From the IMG/VR virus record IMGVR_UViG_3300028392_000038, positions 51,973 through 115,972 of that record: a stretch of DNA of 64,000 nucleotides; one strand, given 5' to 3'. The translations under genes and the position numbers were made by a program. The notes below the pieces were generated by a model. The model was not told the origin of the DNA. It ran no database searches and saw only the letters and a list, made by a program, of their open reading frames with translations. The stretch is from a virus. This document shows, in pieces, positions 50,244 through 58,611 of this stretch. Position 1 is the first letter of the stretch; every line of letters begins with the position of its first letter.

Positions 50244-50948
50244 ATGAATAAATTAATAATTTTATTATCATCTCTACTCTTATCAATATCAATTAATGCT
50301 CAAAAAGAAATCTCTTTAGATAATAGTTTATCAGGTAGTTTAAACCAAGGTAAATCCGGAAATATAATTGGTCTAAACTTTACAGGCAACAATTATTTTG
50401 ACTTTGGGAAACATATAGCATTAGATTTAGGCACAAACTACAACATACAATACATACCGGAACTTTCACAAAATGAACTAATTCAAAAAGCCAACTTTGG
50501 TTATAATAAAGAACACTGGGATTTATTCACAACTTATCAATATAACTACTCATTAATAAGAGAAATTCAAGCAGATAACTGGCTAGGTATTGGCGGTGGA
50601 TTTAAAGAAAAGTTTAGTTGGGGTAAAGCTTCTTTATCATACGCTTTTCTTTATCAGAACACAGATTATATGGTTGATCCTAATACAAATAAATTAAGAC
50701 ACTCTATCAGAGTTAAAATAAAAATAGAAAAGAAATTATTTGGATTTTCAACTGAATATTATTATCAACCAAATATTAAAGACTTCAATGATTGTATAAT
50801 TTATGGTACTACTAAATTGACTTTATTTCCTGGTAAACCTCTTAACTTTATTATGCAAGATCAGATGAACTTCAGAAGCACCAGTGATGTTAAAATGATG
50901 AACAATTTAACTTTTGGTGTTGCTTATAAATTTAATAAAAAAATGTAA
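50244..50948 (+). CDS. Secreted outer-membrane beta-barrel protein (DUF481-like)
   Basis: The 234-residue protein has a signal peptide (LIILLSSLLLSISINA, cut after NAQ). The mature part is alternating beta strands with aromatic ends (IALDLGTNYNIQYI, WDLFTTYQYNYSLI, ending FGVAYKFNKKM), as in DUF481 or other small Bacteroidetes outer-membrane barrels. An outer-membrane protein made by a phage could block adsorption by rival phages. That role is inference. Confidence 0.65.
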   Translation: MNKLIILLSSLLLSISINAQKEISLDNSLSGSLNQGKSGNIIGLNFTGNNYFDFGKHIALDLGTNYNIQYIPELSQNELIQKANFGYNKEHWDLFTTYQYNYSLIREIQADNWLGIGGGFKEKFSWGKASLSYAFLYQNTDYMVDPNTNKLRHSIRVKIKIEKKLFGFSTEYYYQPNIKDFNDCIIYGTTKLTLFPGKPLNFIMQDQMNFRSTSDVKMMNNLTFGVAYKFNKKM

Positions 50949-51040
50949 TTTTTTACTAAACAAAGCAATATAAATTCGATATATAGAAAGATAATAATTT
51001 TTGAGTAGGATTAATTTCTTACTCAAAAAAAAAATTCTAT

Positions 51041-51871
51041 ATGAAAAACACATTAGCTTACAATTCTCTCGTACAAAAAATGAGAGACTTTTTTTTGCAA
51101 AAAAACTTCGTTGAAGTACCAACACAATCAAGACTGTCTATTTTAGCAGCTTGTGAAAATCCACATTCAGTAACAACATTTGAATACAGTGGAGAAACAT
51201 GGCCTTTACCACAAACTGGTCAAATGCACTTAGAATTTGAACTTTTAAAAAATCCAGAATGGGAAGGATGTTTTTGTATCTCAACATCTTATCGTCAAGA
51301 GAAAGATCCAATTCCTGGTAGACACGAATTAATATTTCCTATGTTTGAGTTTGAATCAAAAGGTGGTATGAATGAATTGAAAAAATTAGAATCTGAATTA
51401 TTAGAATTCTTAGGTTTTGATTCTCCAATTGAAAGAAACTATGAAGACCTATGTAGGGAATATGGAGGTGTTCAAATACTTGAAGATGAACATGAATCTA
51501 GAATGTGGAAGGAATTAGGACATTGTATTTCATTACAAAATTTCCCAATAAGAACTTCACCATTTTACAATATGCGTAGAAGTGATAAAGGAACTTTCAA
51601 TAAGATTGATGTTATCCTTTTTGGTCAAGAAACAATTGGATCAGCTGAGAGAAGTTCAGATGTTAAAACTATGAGAGAGTTATTCTACACTATTTCAGAT
51701 GGTGGATATGCTGGTAAGTTATTTGAACTATTTGGTAAGGAAAGAGTAGAGAAAGAACTTGACGAATTTCTAAGTTTAGATTTCTTTCCAAGATTCGGTG
51801 GAGGAATTGGTTTAACAAGAATGGCGAGAGCTATGGAACTGCTACAACAAGAGAAAATGGAATTAGTATAA
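51041..51871 (+). CDS. Class II aaRS-like protein (AsnRS/AspRS catalytic core only)
   Basis: The 276-residue protein has the class II synthetase core: LILAA-type motif 1 region, motif 2 CFCISTSYRQEKDPIPGRHE (~80-99) with the Arg and His expected for ATP binding, FPMFEFESKGG, and motif 3 FGGGIGLTRMARAME (~252). No anticodon-binding domain is present. It resembles the single-domain AsxRS paralogues, some of which make asparagine (archaeal AsnA-like) or modify proteins. The nearby aminotransferase fits amino-acid metabolism, but the substrate is unknown. Confidence 0.75.
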   Translation: MKNTLAYNSLVQKMRDFFLQKNFVEVPTQSRLSILAACENPHSVTTFEYSGETWPLPQTGQMHLEFELLKNPEWEGCFCISTSYRQEKDPIPGRHELIFPMFEFESKGGMNELKKLESELLEFLGFDSPIERNYEDLCREYGGVQILEDEHESRMWKELGHCISLQNFPIRTSPFYNMRRSDKGTFNKIDVILFGQETIGSAERSSDVKTMRELFYTISDGGYAGKLFELFGKERVEKELDEFLSLDFFPRFGGGIGLTRMARAMELLQQEKMELV

Positions 51872-51873
51872 TT

Positions 51874-51899
51874 AAAAGAGGAGAAATCCTCTTTTTTAT
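51874..51899 (+). terminator. Intrinsic terminator
   Basis: AAAAGAGGAGAAATCCTCTTTT hairpin followed by T run. Confidence 0.75.
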
Positions 51900-51970
51900 T
51901 TTTCCTTTCCCCATGATATAAAAATTCAATTTTAATATATAATATATACATTATAAAAATTAAAATAATT

Positions 51971-52399
51971 ATGAAATACGTTAAAACATTCGAACAGTAC
52001 TCAGTTGTAAATGAGGAAGAAATACTTGGACTTGGTAAGCTTTTCAATAAATCCACTGCTACTGAGGTAGACTTATCAAAAACTGATGATGTTAAATTAG
52101 CAGAAGCTGTTAAAAAATATTTAGACTCTACTTATGAGGGTGGTAAAATTACCAAATCTAGTAGATGGGAAATTGTTAAAAGCAATAGAAAATTAATCAC
52201 CGAATCTGGTGTACCTGCTGAGTTAGTTGATAAAGTACTTGCTGTAATAGCAATGATTCAAAAAGGATTACCTTTATTTTCATTCATTCCCGAAGTTGCT
52301 GAAAAAAATCAAAAAGGACATTTATTAACATATAATAAAGAAACTAATATGTTAAAATTTACCGCAGCTTCAGAAAAAACTGTTAATCCAAACGGATAA
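51971..52399 (+). CDS. Tagged hypothetical protein, 142 aa
   Basis: Starts MKYVKTFEQYSVVNEEE (tag, VNE site). Preceded by TTTAATATATAA. The body is helical with a hydrophobic stretch (LVDKVLAVIAMIQKGLPLFS). Function unknown. Confidence 0.6.
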   Translation: MKYVKTFEQYSVVNEEEILGLGKLFNKSTATEVDLSKTDDVKLAEAVKKYLDSTYEGGKITKSSRWEIVKSNRKLITESGVPAELVDKVLAVIAMIQKGLPLFSFIPEVAEKNQKGHLLTYNKETNMLKFTAASEKTVNPNG

Positions 52400-52403
52400 T
52401 AAT

Positions 52404-52436
52404 TAAACCCCCACTTATTTAGTGGGGGTTTTTATT
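52404..52436. terminator. Terminator between convergent genes
   Basis: AAACCCCCACT...AGTGGGGGTTTTT, a strong hairpin with T run, shared by 51971-52399 and 52437-52874. Confidence 0.8.
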
Positions 52437-52874
52437 TTAAACATTTTCTAAAATTAACTTATCAAAATCATTGATAGAGGTAACACCCTTAACTAAAATT
52501 TTATCTAAGATATCATCAACCTCAACATTATTCTTATAAAAGTTAGTAACTAATTCATTAATCATATCAGTCATATCAATATCATCATCACCTAAGAAAT
52601 CAGTTTTAATATCATTACACAAAAAAACATCTTTTGTTAAATCTTCAAAAGAGAAATCAATAGATAAATTAATGTAGTTTTCAACTAAGTCTTTGATTGT
52701 GTAGTCATCAACAACACAGAACATAGAAACCATTTTATTCTCATCTACAAATTCAACATACTCGAATTTTGAGTAAATCTTTTCTAGGATTTGAAGTTGA
52801 GCAGGATTAGCAACTGATGCAATATTTTCAATTTCATCTTGTGTATGTTTTGTTGTTACTTTAACTAATTTCAT
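52437..52874 (-). CDS. Hypothetical acidic protein, 145 aa
   Basis: Acidic alpha/beta protein with no recognised motif. It begins MKLVKVTTKHTQDEIE, which does not fit the tag. A host-like promoter box lies 30 nt upstream on this strand. Confidence 0.55.
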   Translation of the reverse strand: MKLVKVTTKHTQDEIENIASVANPAQLQILEKIYSKFEYVEFVDENKMVSMFCVVDDYTIKDLVENYINLSIDFSFEDLTKDVFLCNDIKTDFLGDDDIDMTDMINELVTNFYKNNVEVDDILDKILVKGVTSINDFDKLILENV

Positions 52875-52903
52875 AATTCGTAGTGTTAATTATTTATTCT
52901 ATA

Positions 52904-52911
52904 CAAATATA
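52904..52911 (-). promoter_or_regulatory. Bacteroidetes-type -7 box TATATTTG (TTTATATTTG)
   Basis: Reads TATATTTG on the minus strand, about 30 nt before the start at 52874. Confidence 0.5.
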
Positions 52912-52947
52912 AAGCAAGATTTTTCATTTACCAAATTTATTTTGATA

Positions 52948-53142
52948 TTAACTAACATATGATTTTAATATTTCTACTGAACCATTTTGATATCCTCCAA
53001 ATAAATCTTTCCTATCTAGTGATGCTCTACTAACACCTAACTCACTATTATTATATTTAGTGAATACTTTACCTAAATTAACAAAGACTTCAATTCTACC
53101 AGATAACTTCCAACGAATACATATTACGGTTTGACTTCTCAT
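52948..53142 (-). CDS. Small basic protein, 64 aa
   Basis: Starts 3 nt after the phosphoesterase stop, so it is probably co-transcribed. The peptide is beta-rich (TVICIRWKLSGRIEVFVNLG). Function unknown. Confidence 0.45.
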   Translation of the reverse strand: MRSQTVICIRWKLSGRIEVFVNLGKVFTKYNNSELGVSRASLDRKDLFGGYQNGSVEILKSYVS

Positions 53143-53145
53143 AGT

Positions 53146-53895
53146 TTAATCTCTTTCATTCCAAAGTTCACCAACATTTAACAATCTGTGTTTAGTACCA
53201 TACATATTAAGAACATCGCTTTTGTGAAAGTGTCCATAATAGTGATGTTCAATATCATTATTTAGTTTAACAATTTGAAAAGCATGTGTCATTTGATTTC
53301 TCTCATACATCAAATCTGTTTTTAAATTAACATCACCAGTATCTTTTATAATTCCATTTACGAAAGGACCTAATCCCATTTTATTATCAGGAAAACAATA
53401 ATCAGGAGCTGTGTGAGTTACCATAATATTAATATCCTTTAAATCTTTTAATTTATCAATATCAAGTTCAAATACCTCATCAGGCCACCAGCTTTCTTGA
53501 CCCATAGTTGGAGTTGTATAAGTTCCAAGTTTTTGAGCCTTAGTATATCTCCACATACGATCTACGCTGACTGCTCCACCAATACAAAGAATATTTTTTC
53601 CTTCTAAATTAAGAACAGTATAGTCTTTTACTAATTTAATATTAGTGAATTCAAATGGATCATTATCAAAGTAAGGTTTGTAATCATGGTTACCACGAAT
53701 AGCCCAAACAATGATATTATTCTTAACGAGAACATCATGTGTCATTTGTAGTAATCTTTTTTCTTTTTCAAAGGTATTAAACCCAACTCCGAAATCACCT
53801 ACTTGAATTATATGAGCATCTTTTAAGCCATACATTTTAATGTATTGATTGATAAGATTGAAATTACCGTGTATATCACCGAGATAGAATATCAT
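53146..53895 (-). CDS. Calcineurin-like metallophosphoesterase
   Basis: The 249-residue protein carries all the family motifs: YLGDIHGNF (DxH), IIQVGDFG (GD), WAIRGNHDYK (GNHD), VTHTAPD and HHYYGHFHKS (GHxH). It probably hydrolyses phosphoester bonds with two metal ions. Phage members include lambda-type protein phosphatases and nucleases. Preceded by a host-like promoter box. Confidence 0.85.
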   Translation of the reverse strand: MIFYLGDIHGNFNLINQYIKMYGLKDAHIIQVGDFGVGFNTFEKEKRLLQMTHDVLVKNNIIVWAIRGNHDYKPYFDNDPFEFTNIKLVKDYTVLNLEGKNILCIGGAVSVDRMWRYTKAQKLGTYTTPTMGQESWWPDEVFELDIDKLKDLKDINIMVTHTAPDYCFPDNKMGLGPFVNGIIKDTGDVNLKTDLMYERNQMTHAFQIVKLNNDIEHHYYGHFHKSDVLNMYGTKHRLLNVGELWNERD

Positions 53896-53925
53896 AATTT
53901 TATATAGTTTCTAACTAATTATATA

Positions 53926-53933
53926 CAAATATA
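53926..53933 (-). promoter_or_regulatory. Bacteroidetes-type -7 box TATATTTG
   Basis: TATATTTG on the minus strand ~30 nt before the start of the phosphoesterase gene. A 189-nt gap here separates divergent genes, with no other clear signal. Confidence 0.5.
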
Positions 53934-54084
53934 CTAAATATTTTCATAAGTAACAAATTTGTTTTTAATATTATGTAAATAACAGAGAAGGTAAATAAAA
54001 TTCATACTTTGTTTTTAATATATACAAAAAAATGCAGAATTAATATAATAAGCATTAAAATGCTAGAACAAAAAAAGAAACAAA

Positions 54085-54513
54085 ATGATAGATTCAATTT
54101 TATTAGTAGATGATGAAGACTTATTTCACTTAGTATTTGAAGACGCATGTAGTCTTCTAGATATTACATTATCACTACAAAGTTTAAAAAGTTCAGATGA
54201 AGCTGAAATTCTTTTCAAAAAGTGGCTTAAAGAAGGAACAGGAAAACCAGAATGTGTATTTGTTGACTTGAATATTATTGGATCTTTTGATGGTATAGAA
54301 TTAATTAGAAAGATTAATTTTGAATATGGTAATAGTGTTGTTATTGGTATTATATCTTCATCAAATCAATCCGATGATCAAGCCAAGGCAATTAAAGCCG
54401 GTGCTCAATTCTGGATTATAAAATCAGATGAGATAGAACCAAGATTAGAAGAATTTAAAAAAGATTATGAAGGGTATAAAAAAAGAACTGCTCCTTTTAA
54501 AGTTTATAAATAA
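54085..54513 (+). CDS. CheY-like response regulator receiver
   Basis: The 142-residue single-domain receiver has the acidic pocket LLVDDED (~9-11), the phospho-acceptor Asp in VFVDLNI (~61), the Ser/Thr position GIISSSN (~93) and the conserved Lys in WIIKSDE (~112). No DNA-binding or output domain is attached. It starts an apparent two-gene operon with a membrane coiled-coil protein 4 nt downstream. It may intercept host phospho-signals. Confidence 0.82.
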   Translation: MIDSILLVDDEDLFHLVFEDACSLLDITLSLQSLKSSDEAEILFKKWLKEGTGKPECVFVDLNIIGSFDGIELIRKINFEYGNSVVIGIISSSNQSDDQAKAIKAGAQFWIIKSDEIEPRLEEFKKDYEGYKKRTAPFKVYK

Positions 54514-54517
54514 TTAA

Positions 54518-55258
54518 ATGATTAAAATAGATAAAAAAACCAAGGACCAATTACTTGATATGCACAAGACTAAAAAAATTAGTCTTGAAGGAAATATTTT
54601 AAAGGTAATTGATACTGATGGTGATGTAGAATTTGAATCCTACATCAAAGAATCTATTGAAAAAGATAAAGATAATCGTAGAAAAAGATTAGATATAACA
54701 AAACAAATTCAAAGTAGAAATACTGATTTACTTAAATCAGAAAAAGAAAATGAAAGAGTAAATAGACAATTACAAAAAGCAGTAGATGAAGCGGAAGCAC
54801 AAAAAAATAAAGCCGAAGAACTTTTACTTGTTAGTAAACAACATTTCCGAAATGCTGAGAAAAAAGAAAAAGAACAAAATGTTGCTTTACAAAAAGCATT
54901 AGATGATGCCACATTAGCACATCAAGAGGCATATAGTTTAAGATTAACTGCAGAAAAAGCAAAAGAAGAAGCTGAGAACGCAAAGAAAGTAGCGATTGAT
55001 GATTTAGAATTAATGCAAAAGAAAACTCAATTTGAGTTAATTGGTAGTATAGTTAAAGTAGCTCTTTGGGTTATTTTAGGGGTTGGAATAACCACAACAA
55101 TTGTTTATGTTATAACCTTATTTGCTGGATTCAAAACAGATGTAATTGGATCTTCATGGGTAAATATAATGAGTATCTTATTAACAAACGCATTCAGTAT
55201 CATTGGTACCTTAATGGGTATGAAAACAATGAGTGATAATAAAGACAAATCTAATTAA
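54518..55258 (+). CDS. Coiled-coil protein with two C-terminal membrane segments
   Basis: The 246-residue protein has a small N-terminal domain (1-50), a long charged coiled coil (~55-165, with repeated EKE and QKA patterns), and two membrane helices (VALWVILGVGITTTIVYVI and IMSILLTNAFSIIGTLMG). It lies 4 nt after the receiver gene, so the two probably work together. It lacks histidine-kinase motifs. Confidence 0.65.
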   Translation: MIKIDKKTKDQLLDMHKTKKISLEGNILKVIDTDGDVEFESYIKESIEKDKDNRRKRLDITKQIQSRNTDLLKSEKENERVNRQLQKAVDEAEAQKNKAEELLLVSKQHFRNAEKKEKEQNVALQKALDDATLAHQEAYSLRLTAEKAKEEAENAKKVAIDDLELMQKKTQFELIGSIVKVALWVILGVGITTTIVYVITLFAGFKTDVIGSSWVNIMSILLTNAFSIIGTLMGMKTMSDNKDKSN

Positions 55259-55473
55259 TCATTCCACAATTCAAATCTCTTCTGACCATCTTCAGTTAAT
55301 CCATTCCAAGATTCTAATGGTCTAGCATAGTAAGATCCAAATAAAACAGACTTATAAATAACTAAAATCTCTTTACTTTCTGTATGAGGAGCCATAAATA
55401 GGAATTCATAAATACCACCTTTATAATGTTTATATAAGGCACTAGGTATAGGATATTCTAATTTTTCATTCAT
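55255..55473 (-). CDS. Small hypothetical protein, 72 aa (DUF1653-like)
   Basis: The region ALYKHYKGGIYEFLFMAPHT, then SVLFGSYYARPLESWNG, resembles the small DUF1653 family (YxHYKG...YARP). Last gene of the 59-55 kb minus-strand operon. Confidence 0.55.
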   Translation of the reverse strand: MNEKLEYPIPSALYKHYKGGIYEFLFMAPHTESKEILVIYKSVLFGSYYARPLESWNGLTEDGQKRFELWND

Positions 55474-55474
55474 A

Positions 55475-55927
55475 TTATTTATTCATTAAATATTCAACAA
55501 CAGTTTCCCAATTGGGGAACTTTTCTGTTTTAAAGTGAATCCATTCTCCTTCAAATTCTTCTTGACCAGCATTACCCATATCATCAATAAGATAATCACC
55601 TTTTAAGAAAGATTTATTAGGAGCCATAATTGTTTTCTCTACAATATCAAAACCTAAGTGATCCCAAATCCATTGAGCTTTCTCAGTATAACAATTTACA
55701 TTTTTGAAAGAAGGTCTTGTAAGAATCCACAAATCATATTTTTCTTCAAGTTTTCTGAATCCTTCAATAGCACCTGGGATTTCTTCTAGTTTCAAAAAGA
55801 ATCCCCATTGTGATTGTGGATATTTTTGATTTGGATTTTCTATAAGAGCTTGTTTAGCGGCTTTGTAGAAGTTACAAAGAACACCATCCATATCCACGAA
55901 CACTCTTTTTTTATCTGACGTTTTCAT
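55475..55927 (-). CDS. 5'(3')-deoxyribonucleotidase (HAD family)
   Basis: The 150-residue protein matches the NT5C family: motif I VFVDMDGVLCNFY (~11), motif II LWILTRPSF (~68), and motif IV LIDDMGNAG (~115). These enzymes remove phosphate from deoxynucleoside monophosphates. Typical phage nucleotide-metabolism role. A host-like promoter box lies just upstream. Confidence 0.85.
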   Translation of the reverse strand: MKTSDKKRVFVDMDGVLCNFYKAAKQALIENPNQKYPQSQWGFFLKLEEIPGAIEGFRKLEEKYDLWILTRPSFKNVNCYTEKAQWIWDHLGFDIVEKTIMAPNKSFLKGDYLIDDMGNAGQEEFEGEWIHFKTEKFPNWETVVEYLMNK

Positions 55928-55931
55928 ACTA

Positions 55932-55939
55932 CAAATATA
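55932..55939 (-). promoter_or_regulatory. Bacteroidetes-type -7 box TATATTTG
   Basis: TATATTTG on the minus strand, 4 nt before the ATG of the deoxyribonucleotidase gene. Confidence 0.5.
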
Positions 55940-55944
55940 CGGAT

Positions 55945-56166
55945 TTAATTTAGAATTTTATCTATTTTTTCATCTCTTCTTGATTGTAACCAGTCTTCAT
56001 ATCTTCCTTTACTAACAAACTCACCACCTCCGTTATTAAATGTAAGGTGGATATCAATACCTTCAGATCCGGAAAAATTGTTTAAGGTGTAATAAAGAAC
56101 ATTTATATCCTCTTTATATCTTAGAGATTCGTGTGAAAATTTATTTAACAATTCCAAAGTTATCAT
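55945..56166 (-). CDS. Small protein with RRDEKIDKIL tail
   Basis: The 73-residue protein ends QSRRDEKIDKILN. Its ATG overlaps the upstream stop by 1 nt. Function unknown. Confidence 0.6.
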   Translation of the reverse strand: MITLELLNKFSHESLRYKEDINVLYYTLNNFSGSEGIDIHLTFNNGGGEFVSKGRYEDWLQSRRDEKIDKILN

Positions 56167-56504
56167 TATCTCACTATTTTATTTAATTTGACATCTCTAT
56201 CTCTTCTTAGTATCTCACTATTAAAAGGTATCCAATTCTCATCAAATCTATACTTATAAATTTTATCATCATCTTGCCAAATTACATAAGAAGAAAAATT
56301 AACTTGATTACCAAGATAATCTATACCTGTAAAGGCTCCTTTATGTATATTTTTACCAAAACCGTCTCTTTTAAGTTCGATTTCTGATATTATATCTAAT
56401 AGTTGATTAAAGTCTATATCAATTTCTATAATCTCTTCCCCGGTGGTTGATATATAATCACCTGATTTAAGAAACTTGGCTTTAATTATTTTTTCGATTT
56501 TCAT
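56166..56504 (-). CDS. Small protein with RDVKLNKIV tail
   Basis: The 112-residue beta-rich protein ends RRDRDVKLNKIVR. It overlaps the next gene by 1 nt. Function unknown. Confidence 0.6.
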   Translation of the reverse strand: MKIEKIIKAKFLKSGDYISTTGEEIIEIDIDFNQLLDIISEIELKRDGFGKNIHKGAFTGIDYLGNQVNFSSYVIWQDDDKIYKYRFDENWIPFNSEILRRDRDVKLNKIVR

Positions 56505-56505
56505 A

Positions 56506-56968
56506 CTATCTCATTATTGTTTGTAATCTATCCGGTCCAACAGATACTCTTGTTATTGGGCAATTTGTTTCTAATTGAATAAAAGCAATATAATCTTTAG
56601 CTTCTTTTGGAAGTTCTTCAAATACTTTACAATCAGAAATATCTTTATTCCAACCTTTCAACTCAACATAAATTGGTTCAATTGGAACTGAAACATCAAA
56701 TGGAATAGTATCTTTATAAAAATCACCATCAACATTATAACCAACACAAACTTTGACAGTCTCAAACTCACTTAGAATGTCTAATTTCATTATATTAAGT
56801 TCAGTGACACCATTTATCATACAAGAGTATTTAAGAGCAGGTAAGTCAAGCCAACCACATCTGCGAGGTCTTCCTGTTGTAGCACCAAACTCAGAACCAA
56901 TCTTTCTCATTTTCTCGCCAATTTCATTATCCAATTCAGTTGGAAAAGGATAATACGTCTACTTTCAT
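56506..56968 (-). pseudogene. C-terminal fragment of adenylosuccinate synthetase (PurA), frameshifted at its start
   Basis: From ~56955 the frame encodes YPFPTEL, then IGSEFGATTGRPRRCGWLDL, INGVTELNIMKLDIL, VKVCVGY, and ends ISVGP-type RVSVGPDRLQTIMR. This is about the last 145 residues of PurA (~430 aa). The GTP-binding N-terminal part is missing. An ATG at 56968, right after the upstream TAA, reads MKVDV and needs a +1 shift to join the PurA frame. The first in-frame start is a TTG at 56934. It could be a remnant or make a small product. Confidence 0.65.
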
Positions 56969-57364
56969 TTATTTTATTATTTTTTCTAATTTATAATTTC
57001 TATCCCATTGAGTCATTAGACTCAGAAGGTGTTCATTTACAAATGAGTCCTCTAAAGCTCTATCTTTATTTAATTCAAACTCTTCAATAACAATTTCTCT
57101 AAAGTTCAATATATCATTATATTTAGCATGTCGGTGTGAGTATTCTTCTGACTCTTCCCATTCATCACCATATTCTAAATCTGTTTCACTTGGAACCCAG
57201 TCTTTTGGTTTGTTGAAAACACTATACATCTTTTCTTCATAGAAGTCTTTCCATTTTTTAGCAACATCTTCTGCTAATTTTTTATCAGTAAATAGACCAA
57301 TAATTTTCCAGCTTGTTGAATCGTAGTTCTCGAAGTGAGAACGAACTATATAAATACTATCCAT
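56969..57364 (-). CDS. Hypothetical protein with NYKLEKIIK tail
   Basis: The 131-residue protein (VRSHFENYDSTSWKIIGLF, then a long charged helical part) ends WDRNYKLEKIIK, a shared-tail member. Overlaps the upstream gene by 8 nt. Confidence 0.6.
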   Translation of the reverse strand: MDSIYIVRSHFENYDSTSWKIIGLFTDKKLAEDVAKKWKDFYEEKMYSVFNKPKDWVPSETDLEYGDEWEESEEYSHRHAKYNDILNFREIVIEEFELNKDRALEDSFVNEHLLSLMTQWDRNYKLEKIIK

Positions 57365-57854
57365 TTAGTAAATCATCTAAGTTAGAATCTCTGATAACAC
57401 CTGATTCTTTCATAACATCATCCCATATTTCTATGAAATTCTCAGAGTTAATTTTCTTAGTAATATCTTTAATATCATCAATTAAGTCATTATACATATT
57501 ATCATCTTTATAAAATGATCTTTTGTTGTATCCGTGATTTACACTAAACCCATCTTTAAATACCTCAATTCTTAAATAGTTTTCTTCATTAAATAGTTGA
57601 TTCGGTTTTAACTTACTACTCTTGATTAAAGTAAGGTCTTCAGTGGATATAGATATTCTAGAATCACTTACATCAAATCTTAAATTGTTTTTATAATTTG
57701 ATAATGATAAAATCATTTTTTTGAATTTAGAACTAACCTCCGAATCATATTCACACCAAGTATACTCATCTATTTTTTCAGCCATTGGTGAATTATAATT
57801 CCTAATTTCATCAGTAATTATTTTAGCTATTTTTTTTAAATCTTTCTTTTTCAT
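57357..57854 (-). CDS. Hypothetical protein with RDSNLDDLL tail
   Basis: The 165-residue protein ends GVIRDSNLDDLLNG, a variant of the shared tail. Overlaps both neighbours. Function unknown. Confidence 0.55.
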   Translation of the reverse strand: MKKKDLKKIAKIITDEIRNYNSPMAEKIDEYTWCEYDSEVSSKFKKMILSLSNYKNNLRFDVSDSRISISTEDLTLIKSSKLKPNQLFNEENYLRIEVFKDGFSVNHGYNKRSFYKDDNMYNDLIDDIKDITKKINSENFIEIWDDVMKESGVIRDSNLDDLLNG

Positions 57855-58303
57855 TTCTTTTCAATTGGGTTATAGTTATAGGTAACTATAATTTTATATC
57901 TTACTTTATACTTAAGTCTAAAAATATTAAACCTAATCCAATATCTTTTTATATCAATGGTAATTAAAACATCTTTGAACACTATATTTTTCTTTTTCAA
58001 GAATTTTATATAACTAGTCATAAAATGATTTACATCTTCATCATATATATAATCATTTAATAAAAGAGTGTCTATATAACTTGACCTAATAAACTTATTA
58101 TCAGTTTTATCTAAAGTGATAAAGATATCACTAAAAGATTGTAATTCACAATCACAGTTTGATTTTGATTCCATTTTTTTAGAACCTAAGCCTTCAAAAT
58201 AATGATATAAACCATCTTCAATACTCATAGCAAAATAACTATCACTGTTTTGTGAAATAAGATTTGTAGTTATAAGGGAGAGGATAATAATTAGTTTTTT
58301 CAT
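57851..58303 (-). CDS. Secreted hypothetical protein, 150 aa
   Basis: A signal peptide MKKLIIILSLITTNLISQ is followed by a mature domain with NCDCELQSF. No lipobox. Probably periplasmic. Overlaps both neighbours by 4 nt. Confidence 0.55.
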   Translation of the reverse strand: MKKLIIILSLITTNLISQNSDSYFAMSIEDGLYHYFEGLGSKKMESKSNCDCELQSFSDIFITLDKTDNKFIRSSYIDTLLLNDYIYDEDVNHFMTSYIKFLKKKNIVFKDVLITIDIKRYWIRFNIFRLKYKVRYKIIVTYNYNPIEKK

Positions 58304-58611
58304 AATAATTTTTCTAAGTTATAATTTCTTAATTCAATTTTTGACCATTGTATAAATTTCGGATCAAATCCATATATCTTATTCAATTCTTGATACAAAG
58401 TTGTAAAATCTAAATCTTTTAATTTATGACAAGCAAACAAATTAACACCACCGAATGTAAATTCAACCCATTGTTCTTGTTCGCCGTGTTTATATCTAAC
58501 TATATCAACTTCAACCTTACCCATACTAAATCCTTTATATGAAGTTCCTAATGCTTGAACTTTGAAAAGCCCAGATGTTATTAAATAATCTTGTAATTCT
58601 TTCTGACTCAT
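58300..58611 (-). CDS. Small protein with RNYNLEKLL tail
   Basis: The 103-residue protein ends ELRNYNLEKLL, matching the shared tail with Asn for Lys. Overlaps the upstream gene by 4 nt. Function unknown. Confidence 0.6.
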   Translation of the reverse strand: MSQKELQDYLITSGLFKVQALGTSYKGFSMGKVEVDIVRYKHGEQEQWVEFTFGGVNLFACHKLKDLDFTTLYQELNKIYGFDPKFIQWSKIELRNYNLEKLL

